The translations under genes were made by a program, and so were the position numbers. 5,987 nucleotides of DNA. Origin: Deltaproteobacteria bacterium. Lineage in GTDB: Bacteria > UBA10199 > SPLOWO2-01-44-7. The DNA lies in assembly GCA_016203765.1 (NCBI GenBank), contig JACQMB010000108.1, positions 1-5,987 on the forward strand, given 5' to 3'. How positions within the stretch are numbered: position 1 is the first letter of the stretch; every line of letters begins with the position of its first letter. The notes beneath the pieces were generated by a model. That model worked only from the letters and a program-made list of their open reading frames with translations. It was not told the origin of the DNA and did no database searches. Shown piece by piece: positions 1 to 5,481 of the stretch.

Positions 1-455
1 TTGGGGCTTTTGCCGACGATATCCTCGAACTGGTACTGGTCGGTCGACTGGCGTTCCAGTTTTTTTATTTTTTGAACCAGTTGGTAGCGCTCGCGGGCCT
101 TTTCCACCAGGCTGGCCACTTTGTGGATGTCGTCAAAGGGCTTGGTCAGATAGTCGTAGGCCCCCAGCTTGATGGCCGAGACGGCCGATTCGACCGTCCC
201 CACGCCGGTGATGATGATCACCTCGGTGGCGAAATTGTTTTTCTTCAGGTGCTCCAGCAGCTGCATGCCGTTAAAGCCGGGGAGCTTGATATCGACCAGG
301 GCCGTTTCGACGATTTCACTGTTAAAAATTTCCAGGGCGTCGGCCCCGGTCTTGGCGATCCGGTAGTTCCACCGGCTTTCCTTGGCCAGGCGCTCGAGGA
401 CCTTGCACATCGATTCGTCGTCTTCCACGATTAGAAGCTGGATTCCCTTGTACAT
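1..455 (-). CDS. NtrC-family sigma-54-dependent response regulator, partial (N-terminal 151 residues; 3' end beyond left edge)
   Basis: This reading frame is open from ATG at 455 to the left edge. The first ~120 residues form a complete CheY-like receiver: acidic pair D12/D13, phospho-acceptor D55 in the motif LVDIKLPG, T83 in IIITG, and K105 in YLTKPF. A charged helical linker (about 112-140) follows, then FEDIVGKSP (143-151), the usual opening of the sigma-54-interacting AAA+ domain. The whole protein should therefore be a receiver-AAA+-Fis-type HTH activator of roughly 450-480 residues, cytoplasmic and DNA-binding. The start is supported by a Shine-Dalgarno AGGGAGG inside the last codons of the preceding regulator gene. 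Only 3 nt separate that gene's stop from this ATG, so translational coupling is likely. It is clearly paralogous to its neighbour but diverged. Its target genes cannot be read from this window. The ATPase and HTH domains are not visible, so their integrity is inferred. Confidence 0.93.
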   Translation of the reverse strand, partial: MYKGIQLLIVEDDESMCKVLERLAKESRWNYRIAKTGADALEIFNSEIVETALVDIKLPGFNGMQLLEHLKKNNFATEVIIITGVGTVESAVSAIKLGAYDYLTKPFDDIHKVASLVEKARERYQLVQKIKKLERQSTDQYQFEDIVGKSP

Positions 456-458
456 GGC

Positions 459-1874
459 TTAACCCTCCCTTGAACGGAACATTTGTTCCAGTTTCACCGC
501 CGTCTTTTCCAATCCCTTTTTCTTGATTTTTTCCACCAGGGTGGTCCGGTTCAGTTTCAACAGCGCGGCCGCCCGGTTGCGGTTCCCACCGGTCTTTTCC
601 AGGGCCTTTAAAATCAGCGAGTCTTCAAAAACCGACAGGGCGTGCTTAAAGGAAAGACCGGTTTCCGGGATATAAACGGCCGTCTGCTCCGGCTTGATTT
701 CTATTTCCCCCCGAATTTTCTCGGGGATGTCCTTTTTCTGAATGGGCCCCTCTTCTTTTAAAATAATGACCCGCTCCAGCGTGTTTTCCAGTTCGCGCAC
801 GTTCCCTGGCCAGGAATAGTCGAGCAGAATTTTTTGGGCCTCCCCGGTGATCCCCGTTATTTTTTTATTATGAAGTTTGGCGTATTTGTGAACAAACTGG
901 CCGATCAACAGGGGGATATCCTCCTCACGCCCCCGCAAGGGGGGAATGGAAATGGGAATGACGTTCAAACGGTAGTAGAGATCCTCGCGGAACCGGCCTT
1001 TTTTGACGAGTTCCTCCAGATTTTGATGGGTGGCGGCCAGGATGCGCACGTCGACCTCTTGCGATTTGGTGGAACCGACCGGCTCAAATTTCCTCTCCTG
1101 CAATACTCTTAAAAGTTTTACTTGAAGTTTAGTGGACATATCCCCGATTTCATCTAGGAAAATAGTCCCCTTGTGGGCGGCGGCAAACTTCCCCTCGGTG
1201 GTGGCGTGGGCCCCGGTAAACGAGCCTCTCATGTGGCCGAAAAGCTCCGATTCCAGCAATTCCTCCGGGATGGCGGCACAATTGACGACGACCAGCGGTT
1301 TCTCCTTGCGCGGGGAATTATAATGGATGGCCTTGGCCACCAATTCCTTGCCGGTGCCGCTCTCCCCCAGGATCAGGACGGTGCTGTCGGTCTGGGAGAC
1401 CTTTTCAATCAGGGAATAGACCGACTGCATCGGATTGCTCTTGCCGATGATGTTCTCAAAGCGGTACTTCTCCTGGAGCTGGCGTTTGAGGGCCAGATTT
1501 TCCCTCTTGAGCTGGCGGTGGCTCAGGGCCGTTTGTAAAATGGAGGTGATGTCTTCCAACTCAAAGGGCTTGGTTAAATAATGATAGGCCCCCGCCTTCA
1601 TCGCCTCCACGGCGCTGGTGATGGTTCCAAAACCGGTCAAGACGATGGCCACGGTATCCGGCGAGATCACCTGCATCCTGCGGATCAGCTTGAGGCCGTC
1701 CAGCTTGGGCATGACGAGATCCACCAGGGCCAGATCGATCGGGTTTGTTTCCAGAAGGTTCAGGGCCTCCTGGCCGTCGGCGGCCGTGAATACCTGATGG
1801 TCGAATGACTTGAGAAATTTTTCCAAGGCGTGGCGAATGGAGCGTTCGTCATCCACGATCAAAATATTTGCCAT
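459..1874 (-). CDS. Sigma-54-dependent response regulator, NtrC family (receiver-AAA+-Fis HTH)
   Basis: This 471-residue protein has the full NtrC architecture. The receiver (1-120) has D8/D9, phospho-acceptor D52, T80 and K102. The AAA+ domain (about 138-375) shows Walker A GESGTGKE (170-177), the sigma-54 contact loop at 217-222 reading GSFTGA, Walker B GTIFLDE (236-242), the sensor I region AATH (280-283), the arginine-finger segment FREDLYYRLNV (295-305) and the sensor II motif WPGNVREL (355-362). A Fis-type helix-turn-helix lies at about 421-455. By family, phosphorylation drives oligomerisation on enhancer-like sites and ATP-dependent opening of sigma-54 promoters. The gene lies 13 nt after the histidine kinase, with AGGAGA 6 nt before its ATG, so the kinase is its probable partner. 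A second NtrC-type regulator follows after 3 nt. The Ser in the GAFTGA loop departs from the commonest sequence. No gene symbol is given because the regulon is unknown. Confidence 0.96.
   Translation of the reverse strand: MANILIVDDERSIRHALEKFLKSFDHQVFTAADGQEALNLLETNPIDLALVDLVMPKLDGLKLIRRMQVISPDTVAIVLTGFGTITSAVEAMKAGAYHYLTKPFELEDITSILQTALSHRQLKRENLALKRQLQEKYRFENIIGKSNPMQSVYSLIEKVSQTDSTVLILGESGTGKELVAKAIHYNSPRKEKPLVVVNCAAIPEELLESELFGHMRGSFTGAHATTEGKFAAAHKGTIFLDEIGDMSTKLQVKLLRVLQERKFEPVGSTKSQEVDVRILAATHQNLEELVKKGRFREDLYYRLNVIPISIPPLRGREEDIPLLIGQFVHKYAKLHNKKITGITGEAQKILLDYSWPGNVRELENTLERVIILKEEGPIQKKDIPEKIRGEIEIKPEQTAVYIPETGLSFKHALSVFEDSLILKALEKTGGNRNRAAALLKLNRTTLVEKIKKKGLEKTAVKLEQMFRSREG
464..470 (-). 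promoter_or_regulatory. Ribosome-binding site of the downstream response regulator, embedded in the preceding gene's 3' end
   Basis: On the minus strand AGGGAGG lies 8 nt upstream of the ATG at 455 and forms part of the final Arg-Glu-Gly codons of the preceding regulator. It fixes the start of the partial downstream gene and suggests coupled translation. Confidence 0.75.
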
Positions 1875-1880
1875 AAATTT

Positions 1881-1886
1881 TCTCCT
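1881..1886 (-). promoter_or_regulatory. Ribosome-binding site of the full-length response regulator
   Basis: AGGAGA on the minus strand sits 6 nt before the ATG at 1874, inside the 13-nt gap after the kinase stop codon (TGA, 1890-1888). It confirms the start and fits an operon arrangement. Confidence 0.8.
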
Positions 1887-1887
1887 G

Positions 1888-3072
1888 TCAGCTCGATGCC
1901 GGGAGCCGCACCGTCAGCGTAGAGCCCTTTCCCTCCAGGGATTGAACGTCGATATGACCTCCCAGCTCCCGCACAATGCGATAGCTGATCGACAATCCCA
2001 ACCCCGTCCCTTTGCCGGGATCCTTGGTGGTGAAAAAAGGCTCAAAAATTCTTTTTTGCACGGCCGGGGCCATCCCCACGCCGGTATCCTGAACCTGTAC
2101 GCCGACTTCATTCTCTTCGGCAAAAGTCTTTATCCTGAGCACTCCCCCCTTCGGCATGGCGTGGCAGGCATTGGTCAGCAAATTGAGAAAAACCTGCTGC
2201 AATCGGTTGGGAACGGCCAGGACATCCGGCAGATTTTTGTCCAGCCTGGTCTGGAGTTCCACGTTCAGGGAGCGCAACTCCATTTGAACAAAGGGAAGAA
2301 CCTTTTCGATCAGCGTGTTGACCTGGACCGGGCATATTTCCCTCTCCTTGGAGACCCGGGAAAAATCGAGGAGTTCCTGCACGATTTTTTTGCAGCGGAC
2401 GGCCGCCTGTTCCACCTCTTTTAAGTCCTGATGGGTCTCCGATTGAGGCTCCGTCTTTTGCAAAAGCAATTGAGTAAAGGCCAAGACGCCGCCCAAAGGA
2501 TTGTTGACCTCATGGGCCACGCCTCCGGCCAGAATGCCGATCGCCGCCATTTTTTCCTGTTGAATCACCTCTTCCTTAAGACGGAGCTCCTCGGTCAAAT
2601 CGCGATAATACATGACGGTCGATTCCTGCTCCCCTTTTTCATTCACCAGGGGGTAGGCATGGGCCATAAAATCCTTTTGGCCGATTTTGTTCCCCAACTG
2701 CGCCGAGGAGGGATATCCCTTCCGCGCCGCCTTGGATAAGGGACAACATTCACAAGGGGTCCGCCGGCCGGCAAAAATTTCATGACATTTTCGGCCCGGG
2801 ACTTTGGTGATTTCCGTTTCGGCAATCCGGGCCGTCTGTAAATTGGCCCGTTCGACTTCATAATTATTTTTGACGATCATGACCGGTTCGGCAATCGCGT
2901 CAAAAGTGGCTTCCCAAACGTATTTGCCCTTTGAGATGACCTCGAGGAGCCCTTCCATCTCGCGGACCTTGGCAAAAAGATCTTTGCAAAGGCGGGCCAG
3001 TTCCGTTTTATCCAGAGACCCGAGCGCAGGCTGTTTGATTTTGCTTTCAGAGATAAAATGGGGGGTGGCCAC
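1888..3072 (-). CDS. Soluble PAS-domain sensor histidine kinase (NtrB-like)
   Basis: Read from GTG at 3072 this is a 394-residue kinase without evident membrane segments, so it probably senses a cytoplasmic signal. A short charged helix (about 20-50) leads into a PAS domain (about 50-160). The PAS carries a cysteine cluster, C96 followed by C107, C109 and C110 in a PCECCPL context. The dimerisation/phospho-acceptor helix contains AHEVNNPL with H187. The ATP-binding domain shows the N box around N301, the G1 motif DTGVGM (329-334), the F box FEPFF (343-347) and the G2 motif GTGLGL (355-360). It should autophosphorylate at H187 and pass phosphate to the NtrC-type regulator 13 nt downstream, and perhaps to the second one. 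The start is uncertain: the frame stays open to a GTG at 3207, but that extension crosses AT-rich DNA and a palindromic element. No good Shine-Dalgarno precedes GTG 3099 or 3072. ATG 2958 has AAGG 8 nt upstream but would lose a plausible helix. Confidence 0.92.
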   Translation of the reverse strand: MATPHFISESKIKQPALGSLDKTELARLCKDLFAKVREMEGLLEVISKGKYVWEATFDAIAEPVMIVKNNYEVERANLQTARIAETEITKVPGRKCHEIFAGRRTPCECCPLSKAARKGYPSSAQLGNKIGQKDFMAHAYPLVNEKGEQESTVMYYRDLTEELRLKEEVIQQEKMAAIGILAGGVAHEVNNPLGGVLAFTQLLLQKTEPQSETHQDLKEVEQAAVRCKKIVQELLDFSRVSKEREICPVQVNTLIEKVLPFVQMELRSLNVELQTRLDKNLPDVLAVPNRLQQVFLNLLTNACHAMPKGGVLRIKTFAEENEVGVQVQDTGVGMAPAVQKRIFEPFFTTKDPGKGTGLGLSISYRIVRELGGHIDVQSLEGKGSTLTVRLPASS

Positions 3073-3105
3073 AAAGGAATGGTATCGGATTTTTGACACC
3101 CCGTG

Positions 3106-3138
3106 AAGTACTTTTTTACTCAGTTTTACAAGTACTTG
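3106..3138. promoter_or_regulatory. Paired AAGTACTT palindromes, candidate operator
   Basis: The perfect palindrome AAGTACTT occurs at 3106-3113 and again at 3130-3137, where it extends to CAAGTACTTG (3129-3138). The copies are 24 bp apart, start to start. They lie in the AT-rich gap between the divergent kinase and purM genes, and the outer copy overlaps a -35-like box on the plus strand. The arrangement suits a dimeric regulator binding two sites. I do not recognise the motif as a known regulator's box, so function is inferred. Confidence 0.35.
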
Positions 3139-3153
3139 AAATATATATATTTT
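3125..3153 (+). promoter_or_regulatory. Possible sigma-70-type promoter for purMN
   Basis: TTTACA (3125-3130, five of six -35 consensus positions) is followed by TATATT (3146-3151) after 15 nt, or TATTTT (3148-3153) after 17 nt. It is the best promoter-like pair upstream of purM. A transcript from here would carry the whole palindromic element in its leader. TTTTACAAG occurs here (3124-3132) and again at 3151-3159. AT-rich DNA yields such matches by chance, so confidence is low. Confidence 0.28.
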
Positions 3154-3170
3154 TACAAGGTAATTAATAA
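3140..3170 (-). promoter_or_regulatory. Weak promoter-like boxes for the two-component operon
   Basis: On the minus strand TTATTA (3170-3165) precedes TATATA (3147-3142) after 17 nt, or TATATT (3145-3140) after 19 nt. The -35 match is poor. The position, about 70 nt upstream of the preferred kinase start, is plausible. No sigma-54 -24/-12 pair (GG-N10-GC) was found in this gap. Confidence 0.2.
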
Positions 3171-3172
3171 CC

Positions 3173-3263
3173 CATCCACATATCCGGGGACACGCACCTA
3201 ATTCCACGCAAATACAACTTGGCGAAACCGCTTGAATTAGGTACGTGTCCCCGGATATGGATG
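3173..3263. repeat. Imperfect inverted repeat, REP/MITE-like palindromic element
   Basis: The left arm 3180-3204 and right arm 3234-3258 are reverse complements over 25 bp with one mismatch (3195 against 3243), around a 29-nt loop. After a 2-nt bulge (3178-3179) complementarity continues for 5 bp (3173-3177 with 3259-3263). Each arm contains a GGGGACACG core next to ACCTAATTC-like sequence. A stem this long with a short loop and no coding capacity resembles a non-autonomous palindromic repeat. From memory, similar GGGGACACGTACC palindromes are dispersed in many environmental bacterial genomes, sometimes near REP-associated Y1 transposases; I cannot verify this here. No T-run follows the stem and the flanking genes diverge, so it is not an ordinary terminator. 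Its right end overlaps the first codons of purM. No target-site duplication is evident. Confidence 0.75.
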
Positions 3264-4252
3264 CCTATAAAACCTCCGGTGTCGATATCTCGGCCGGCGA
3301 TCAATTTGTTCAGGAGATCAAAACCCTGGTTGCCAAGACCCGACGGCCGGAGGTCTTGGCCGATGTGGGGGGATTTGCCGGCCTCTTCCAGCTAAAAAAA
3401 TACGACCATCCGGTCCTGGTCGCCTCGACCGATGGGGTGGGGACCAAGATCCTTCTGGCCCAACAATACGGGAAATGGCGCCCAATCGGGATCGACTGTG
3501 TGGCGATGTGCGTCAATGACGTCGCCTGCCTGGGGGCCTCACCCCTCTTCTTCCTCGATTACCTGGCCTGCGAGCGGATCGATCCGACCGCGTTAAAAGA
3601 AATTGTCGCCGGCATGACGGAGGCCTGTCGGGAGGTAGGCTGTGCCCTGCTCGGGGGGGAGACTGCCGAGATGCCGGGGGTCTACCCTCCAGAAAAATTC
3701 GATGTGGCCGGCTTTGCCGTGGGGGTGGTGGAAAAAGAGAAAATCATCGACGGCCGCCGCATTGTCGCCGGCGATTGTCTCCTCGGCATCACCTCCAGCG
3801 GATTCCACAGCAACGGCTACAGTCTGATCCGAAAAATCATCGAGGAACAGCGTTGGAATTTGGAGATCCCCTGCGCGGAGACCGGTCTCTCCCTGGCGGA
3901 AACATTGCTGATCCCGACCAAACTCTATCCTCCCCTCCTTTCCCGACTGCTGAGCCGGACAACGGCGATCAAAGGGATCGCTCACATCACCGGAGGAGGC
4001 CTCATCGAAAATGTCCCCCGCATCCTGCCGAAAGGTCTAAAAATCTCCTGGAAGGAAAAAAGCTGGCCCATTCCGGAATATATGCGGGCCTTGCAGAAAA
4101 AAGCGGGCCTTTCCAAAGAGGAGTTTTTGACCGTCTTTAACGGCGGGATCGGCCTGGTCCTGGTGGTGAGTCCCCGGGAACAAGAAAAGACGCTGCAATC
4201 GATTGCTGGCCTGGGAGAAAAGGCCTGGGCCATCGGCGAGGTCGTGGGATGA
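3257..4252 (+). CDS. purM: Phosphoribosylformylglycinamidine cyclo-ligase (AIR synthetase)
   Basis: PurM closes the imidazole ring: formylglycinamidine ribonucleotide plus ATP gives aminoimidazole ribonucleotide, step 5 of IMP synthesis, in the cytoplasm. The 331-residue product has the family motifs in order: YKTSGVDI (4-11), DGVGTK (59-64), VNDVACLGA (87-95), GGETAEMPG (133-141), SSGFHSNGYSL (180-190), HITGGGL (243-249) and FNGGIGL (294-300). Length is slightly below the usual ~345. ATG 3257 is chosen because the YK-GVDI segment normally lies near the N-terminus. An in-frame GTG at 3245 would add four residues, with AGG only a few nt before it. Both starts fall in the right arm of the palindromic element, and neither has a strong Shine-Dalgarno. 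The stop overlaps the purN start (ATGA), indicating an operon with coupled translation. Confidence 0.97.
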   Translation: MDAYKTSGVDISAGDQFVQEIKTLVAKTRRPEVLADVGGFAGLFQLKKYDHPVLVASTDGVGTKILLAQQYGKWRPIGIDCVAMCVNDVACLGASPLFFLDYLACERIDPTALKEIVAGMTEACREVGCALLGGETAEMPGVYPPEKFDVAGFAVGVVEKEKIIDGRRIVAGDCLLGITSSGFHSNGYSLIRKIIEEQRWNLEIPCAETGLSLAETLLIPTKLYPPLLSRLLSRTTAIKGIAHITGGGLIENVPRILPKGLKISWKEKSWPIPEYMRALQKKAGLSKEEFLTVFNGGIGLVLVVSPREQEKTLQSIAGLGEKAWAIGEVVG

Positions 4253-4845
4253 AAAAACTTTCTCTCGGTGTGTTGGTTTCGGGAAACGGAACCAATCTCC
4301 AAGCCATCATCGATGCCTGTGAACAGAATCAAATGGACGCCACGGTCGCCGTGGTGATCAGCAACAACCCGGAGGCCCGCGCCCTGCAACGGGCAAAAAA
4401 ACGGAATATCCCTCATGCCGCCGTCGCCAACGGACCCGACGGGGAGCGCAATGTCCTTGCCCTCTTGAAGAAACACCGCGTGGAACTGGTCTGCCTGGCC
4501 GGCTTTATGAAAATTTTGTCCCCGGCCTTTCTGAAAGAATTCCCAAACCGGGTGATCAACATCCATCCCGCCTTGCTGCCGGCCTTTCCGGGGCTGAATG
4601 CCGTGGCGCAAGCCCTGCGGCATGGAGTCAAAATCTCGGGGGCCACCGTCCATTTTGTCGACGTCGGTTGCGATACCGGGCCAATTATTTTGCAATCGGC
4701 GGTCCCGGTTTACGATGACGACACGGAAGCCTCGTTGCACGAGCGCATCCTAAAAGAGGAACATAAAATTTATCCACAGGCCATCCGGCTCATCGCAACT
4801 GAATCCTTGAAAATTGAAGGGAGAAGGGTCATAAGGGAGGACTAG
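4249..4845 (+). CDS. purN: Phosphoribosylglycinamide formyltransferase 1 (10-formyl-THF-dependent)
   Basis: PurN transfers a formyl group from 10-formyltetrahydrofolate to glycinamide ribonucleotide, step 3 of IMP synthesis. The 198-residue product is of normal length and begins with the phosphate-binding loop VLVSGNGTNLQAI (8-20). It retains the catalytic triad expected from the E. coli enzyme (N106, H108, D144): here N104 and H106 in INIHPALLPAFPG, and D142 in CDTGPII. HPALLP replaces the commoner HPSLLP, and PGLNAV replaces the commoner PGLHA; both look like tolerated family variation. The start is the ATG overlapping the purM stop, with GAGG 7 nt upstream. The last two residues and the stop are encoded where a 7-bp tandem repeat begins, and the C-terminal tail past the conserved core (about residue 183 on) is probably variable. 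Confidence 0.97.
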   Translation: MKKLSLGVLVSGNGTNLQAIIDACEQNQMDATVAVVISNNPEARALQRAKKRNIPHAAVANGPDGERNVLALLKKHRVELVCLAGFMKILSPAFLKEFPNRVINIHPALLPAFPGLNAVAQALRHGVKISGATVHFVDVGCDTGPIILQSAVPVYDDDTEASLHERILKEEHKIYPQAIRLIATESLKIEGRRVIRED

Positions 4846-4887
4846 GGACAAGGGACTACGGACCACGGACCACGGACCACGGACTAG
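4839..4887 (+). repeat. Heptanucleotide tandem repeat array (7 units)
   Basis: Seven successive 7-bp units are visible: GGACTAG, GGACAAG, GGACTAC, three of GGACCAC, then GGACTAG. All share GGAC in the first four positions. The next 7 bases (GGGGAGG, 4888-4894) could be a degenerate continuation that forms the next gene's ribosome-binding site. The TAG of unit 1 is the purN stop codon. This short array fills nearly all of the 54-nt gap between purN and the barrel gene. Confidence 0.9.
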
Positions 4888-4889
4888 GG

Positions 4890-4894
4890 GGAGG
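4890..4894 (+). promoter_or_regulatory. Ribosome-binding site of the outer-membrane protein gene
   Basis: GGAGG ends 5 nt before ATG 4900, directly after the heptad array in a purine-rich run. It favours ATG 4900 over the in-frame ATG 4909. It may be derived from a decayed repeat unit. Confidence 0.65.
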
Positions 4895-4899
4895 GGGAG

Positions 4900-5481
4900 A
4901 TGAAGAAGATGGAAAAAATAATTTTTATTTGTGTTATTTTGTTGCCCGGTTTGCTCTATGCCCAGTCCTCTGCTTCGGAGAGGGCGGTGCATTCGGCCGG
5001 AAATTATACCATTGGGATGGGGCCGGTGGGCAACATTTATATCACGGACCGGAGGCCGGAGATGGATCCGGGGATCGGGGCCCTGGTGTTTTTCGATTAC
5101 CGATGGGCCCCCGAACTCTCCACGTCGGCCACCATCATGATGCTCAATCAGGACGGCGATGACCGAGATGCCGGACAAAGCAACATTATTTTTATGGGGA
5201 TTCCCACCTTCGATATCAAATATTATTGGATTACCAACCCCTCCCGATGGGATCCGTTCGCCTCAATCGGCGTCGGCTATTATGTGGTCACGCACGGCCA
5301 ACGGGGCCTCGGTTTGGCTTCCGGAATGGGGGCCCAGATCGGGGCGGGGTTCGACTATTATATTACTTCGAGATTCTCTTTCGGAATTTCGGGCGCTTTT
5401 CGTTCCATCGCCCTATTGGGTAGCGGTTCGTCGGGGAGTTTCCCCCTCAGCGTCGACGGACGCTTCGGCTTCCATTTTTAA
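4900..5481 (+). CDS. Putative small outer-membrane beta-barrel protein, function unknown
   Basis: The 193-residue product starts with a typical Sec signal peptide: MKKMEK, a hydrophobic stretch (7-20), and a likely cleavage after Ala21 (LLYA/QSSA). The mature part alternates polar and apolar residues in segments that look like antiparallel strands, at about 36-48, 56-68, 74-83, 95-111, 118-131, 138-155 and 158-172. It ends in GRFGFHF, a terminal Phe with alternating aromatics as in the BAM-recognised last strand. A barrel of about eight strands in the OmpA/OmpW size class is the likely fold. I cannot assign a named family or ligand. It lies 54 nt after purN on the same strand, across a heptad repeat array, so it may be co-transcribed although no functional link to purine synthesis is apparent. 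Its last 69 bp overlap the convergent thymidine kinase gene. Confidence 0.85.
   Translation: MKKMEKIIFICVILLPGLLYAQSSASERAVHSAGNYTIGMGPVGNIYITDRRPEMDPGIGALVFFDYRWAPELSTSATIMMLNQDGDDRDAGQSNIIFMGIPTFDIKYYWITNPSRWDPFASIGVGYYVVTHGQRGLGLASGMGAQIGAGFDYYITSRFSFGISGAFRSIALLGSGSSGSFPLSVDGRFGFHF

Noticed and set aside
1810..2424. 204-codon open frame antisense to the kinase and the start of the response regulator
   Set aside because: It lies opposite conserved kinase ATP-binding motifs and has no protein-family features or ribosome-binding site.
3073..3207. N-terminal extension of the kinase to GTG 3207
   Set aside because: The frame is open, but it crosses AT-rich promoter-like DNA and the left arm of the palindromic element, and the added residues do not look like a kinase N-terminus.
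3219..3235. Sigma-54 promoter in the loop of the palindrome (TTGGCG...GCTTG)
   Set aside because: GG and GC are 7 nt apart rather than the required 10, on the plus strand; the minus strand gives no match either.
3245..3256. GTG 3245 as the purM start
   Set aside because: It adds only four residues inside the repeat arm; ATG 3257 places the YK-GVDI motif where the family usually has it. It cannot be fully excluded.
3180..3258. Palindrome as an intrinsic terminator
   Set aside because: There is no T-run after the stem on either strand, and the flanking genes point away from it.
3982..4740. 252-codon open frame antisense to purM/purN
   Set aside because: It runs opposite two well-supported genes, has no recognisable domain, and is the kind of shadow frame expected opposite a long coding region.
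4839..4887. Heptad array as a CRISPR
   Set aside because: The units are 7 bp with no spacers.
4750..5178. 142-codon antisense open frame across the heptad array
   Set aside because: Part of its sequence is only the translated repeat and the rest is antisense to the barrel gene and purN.
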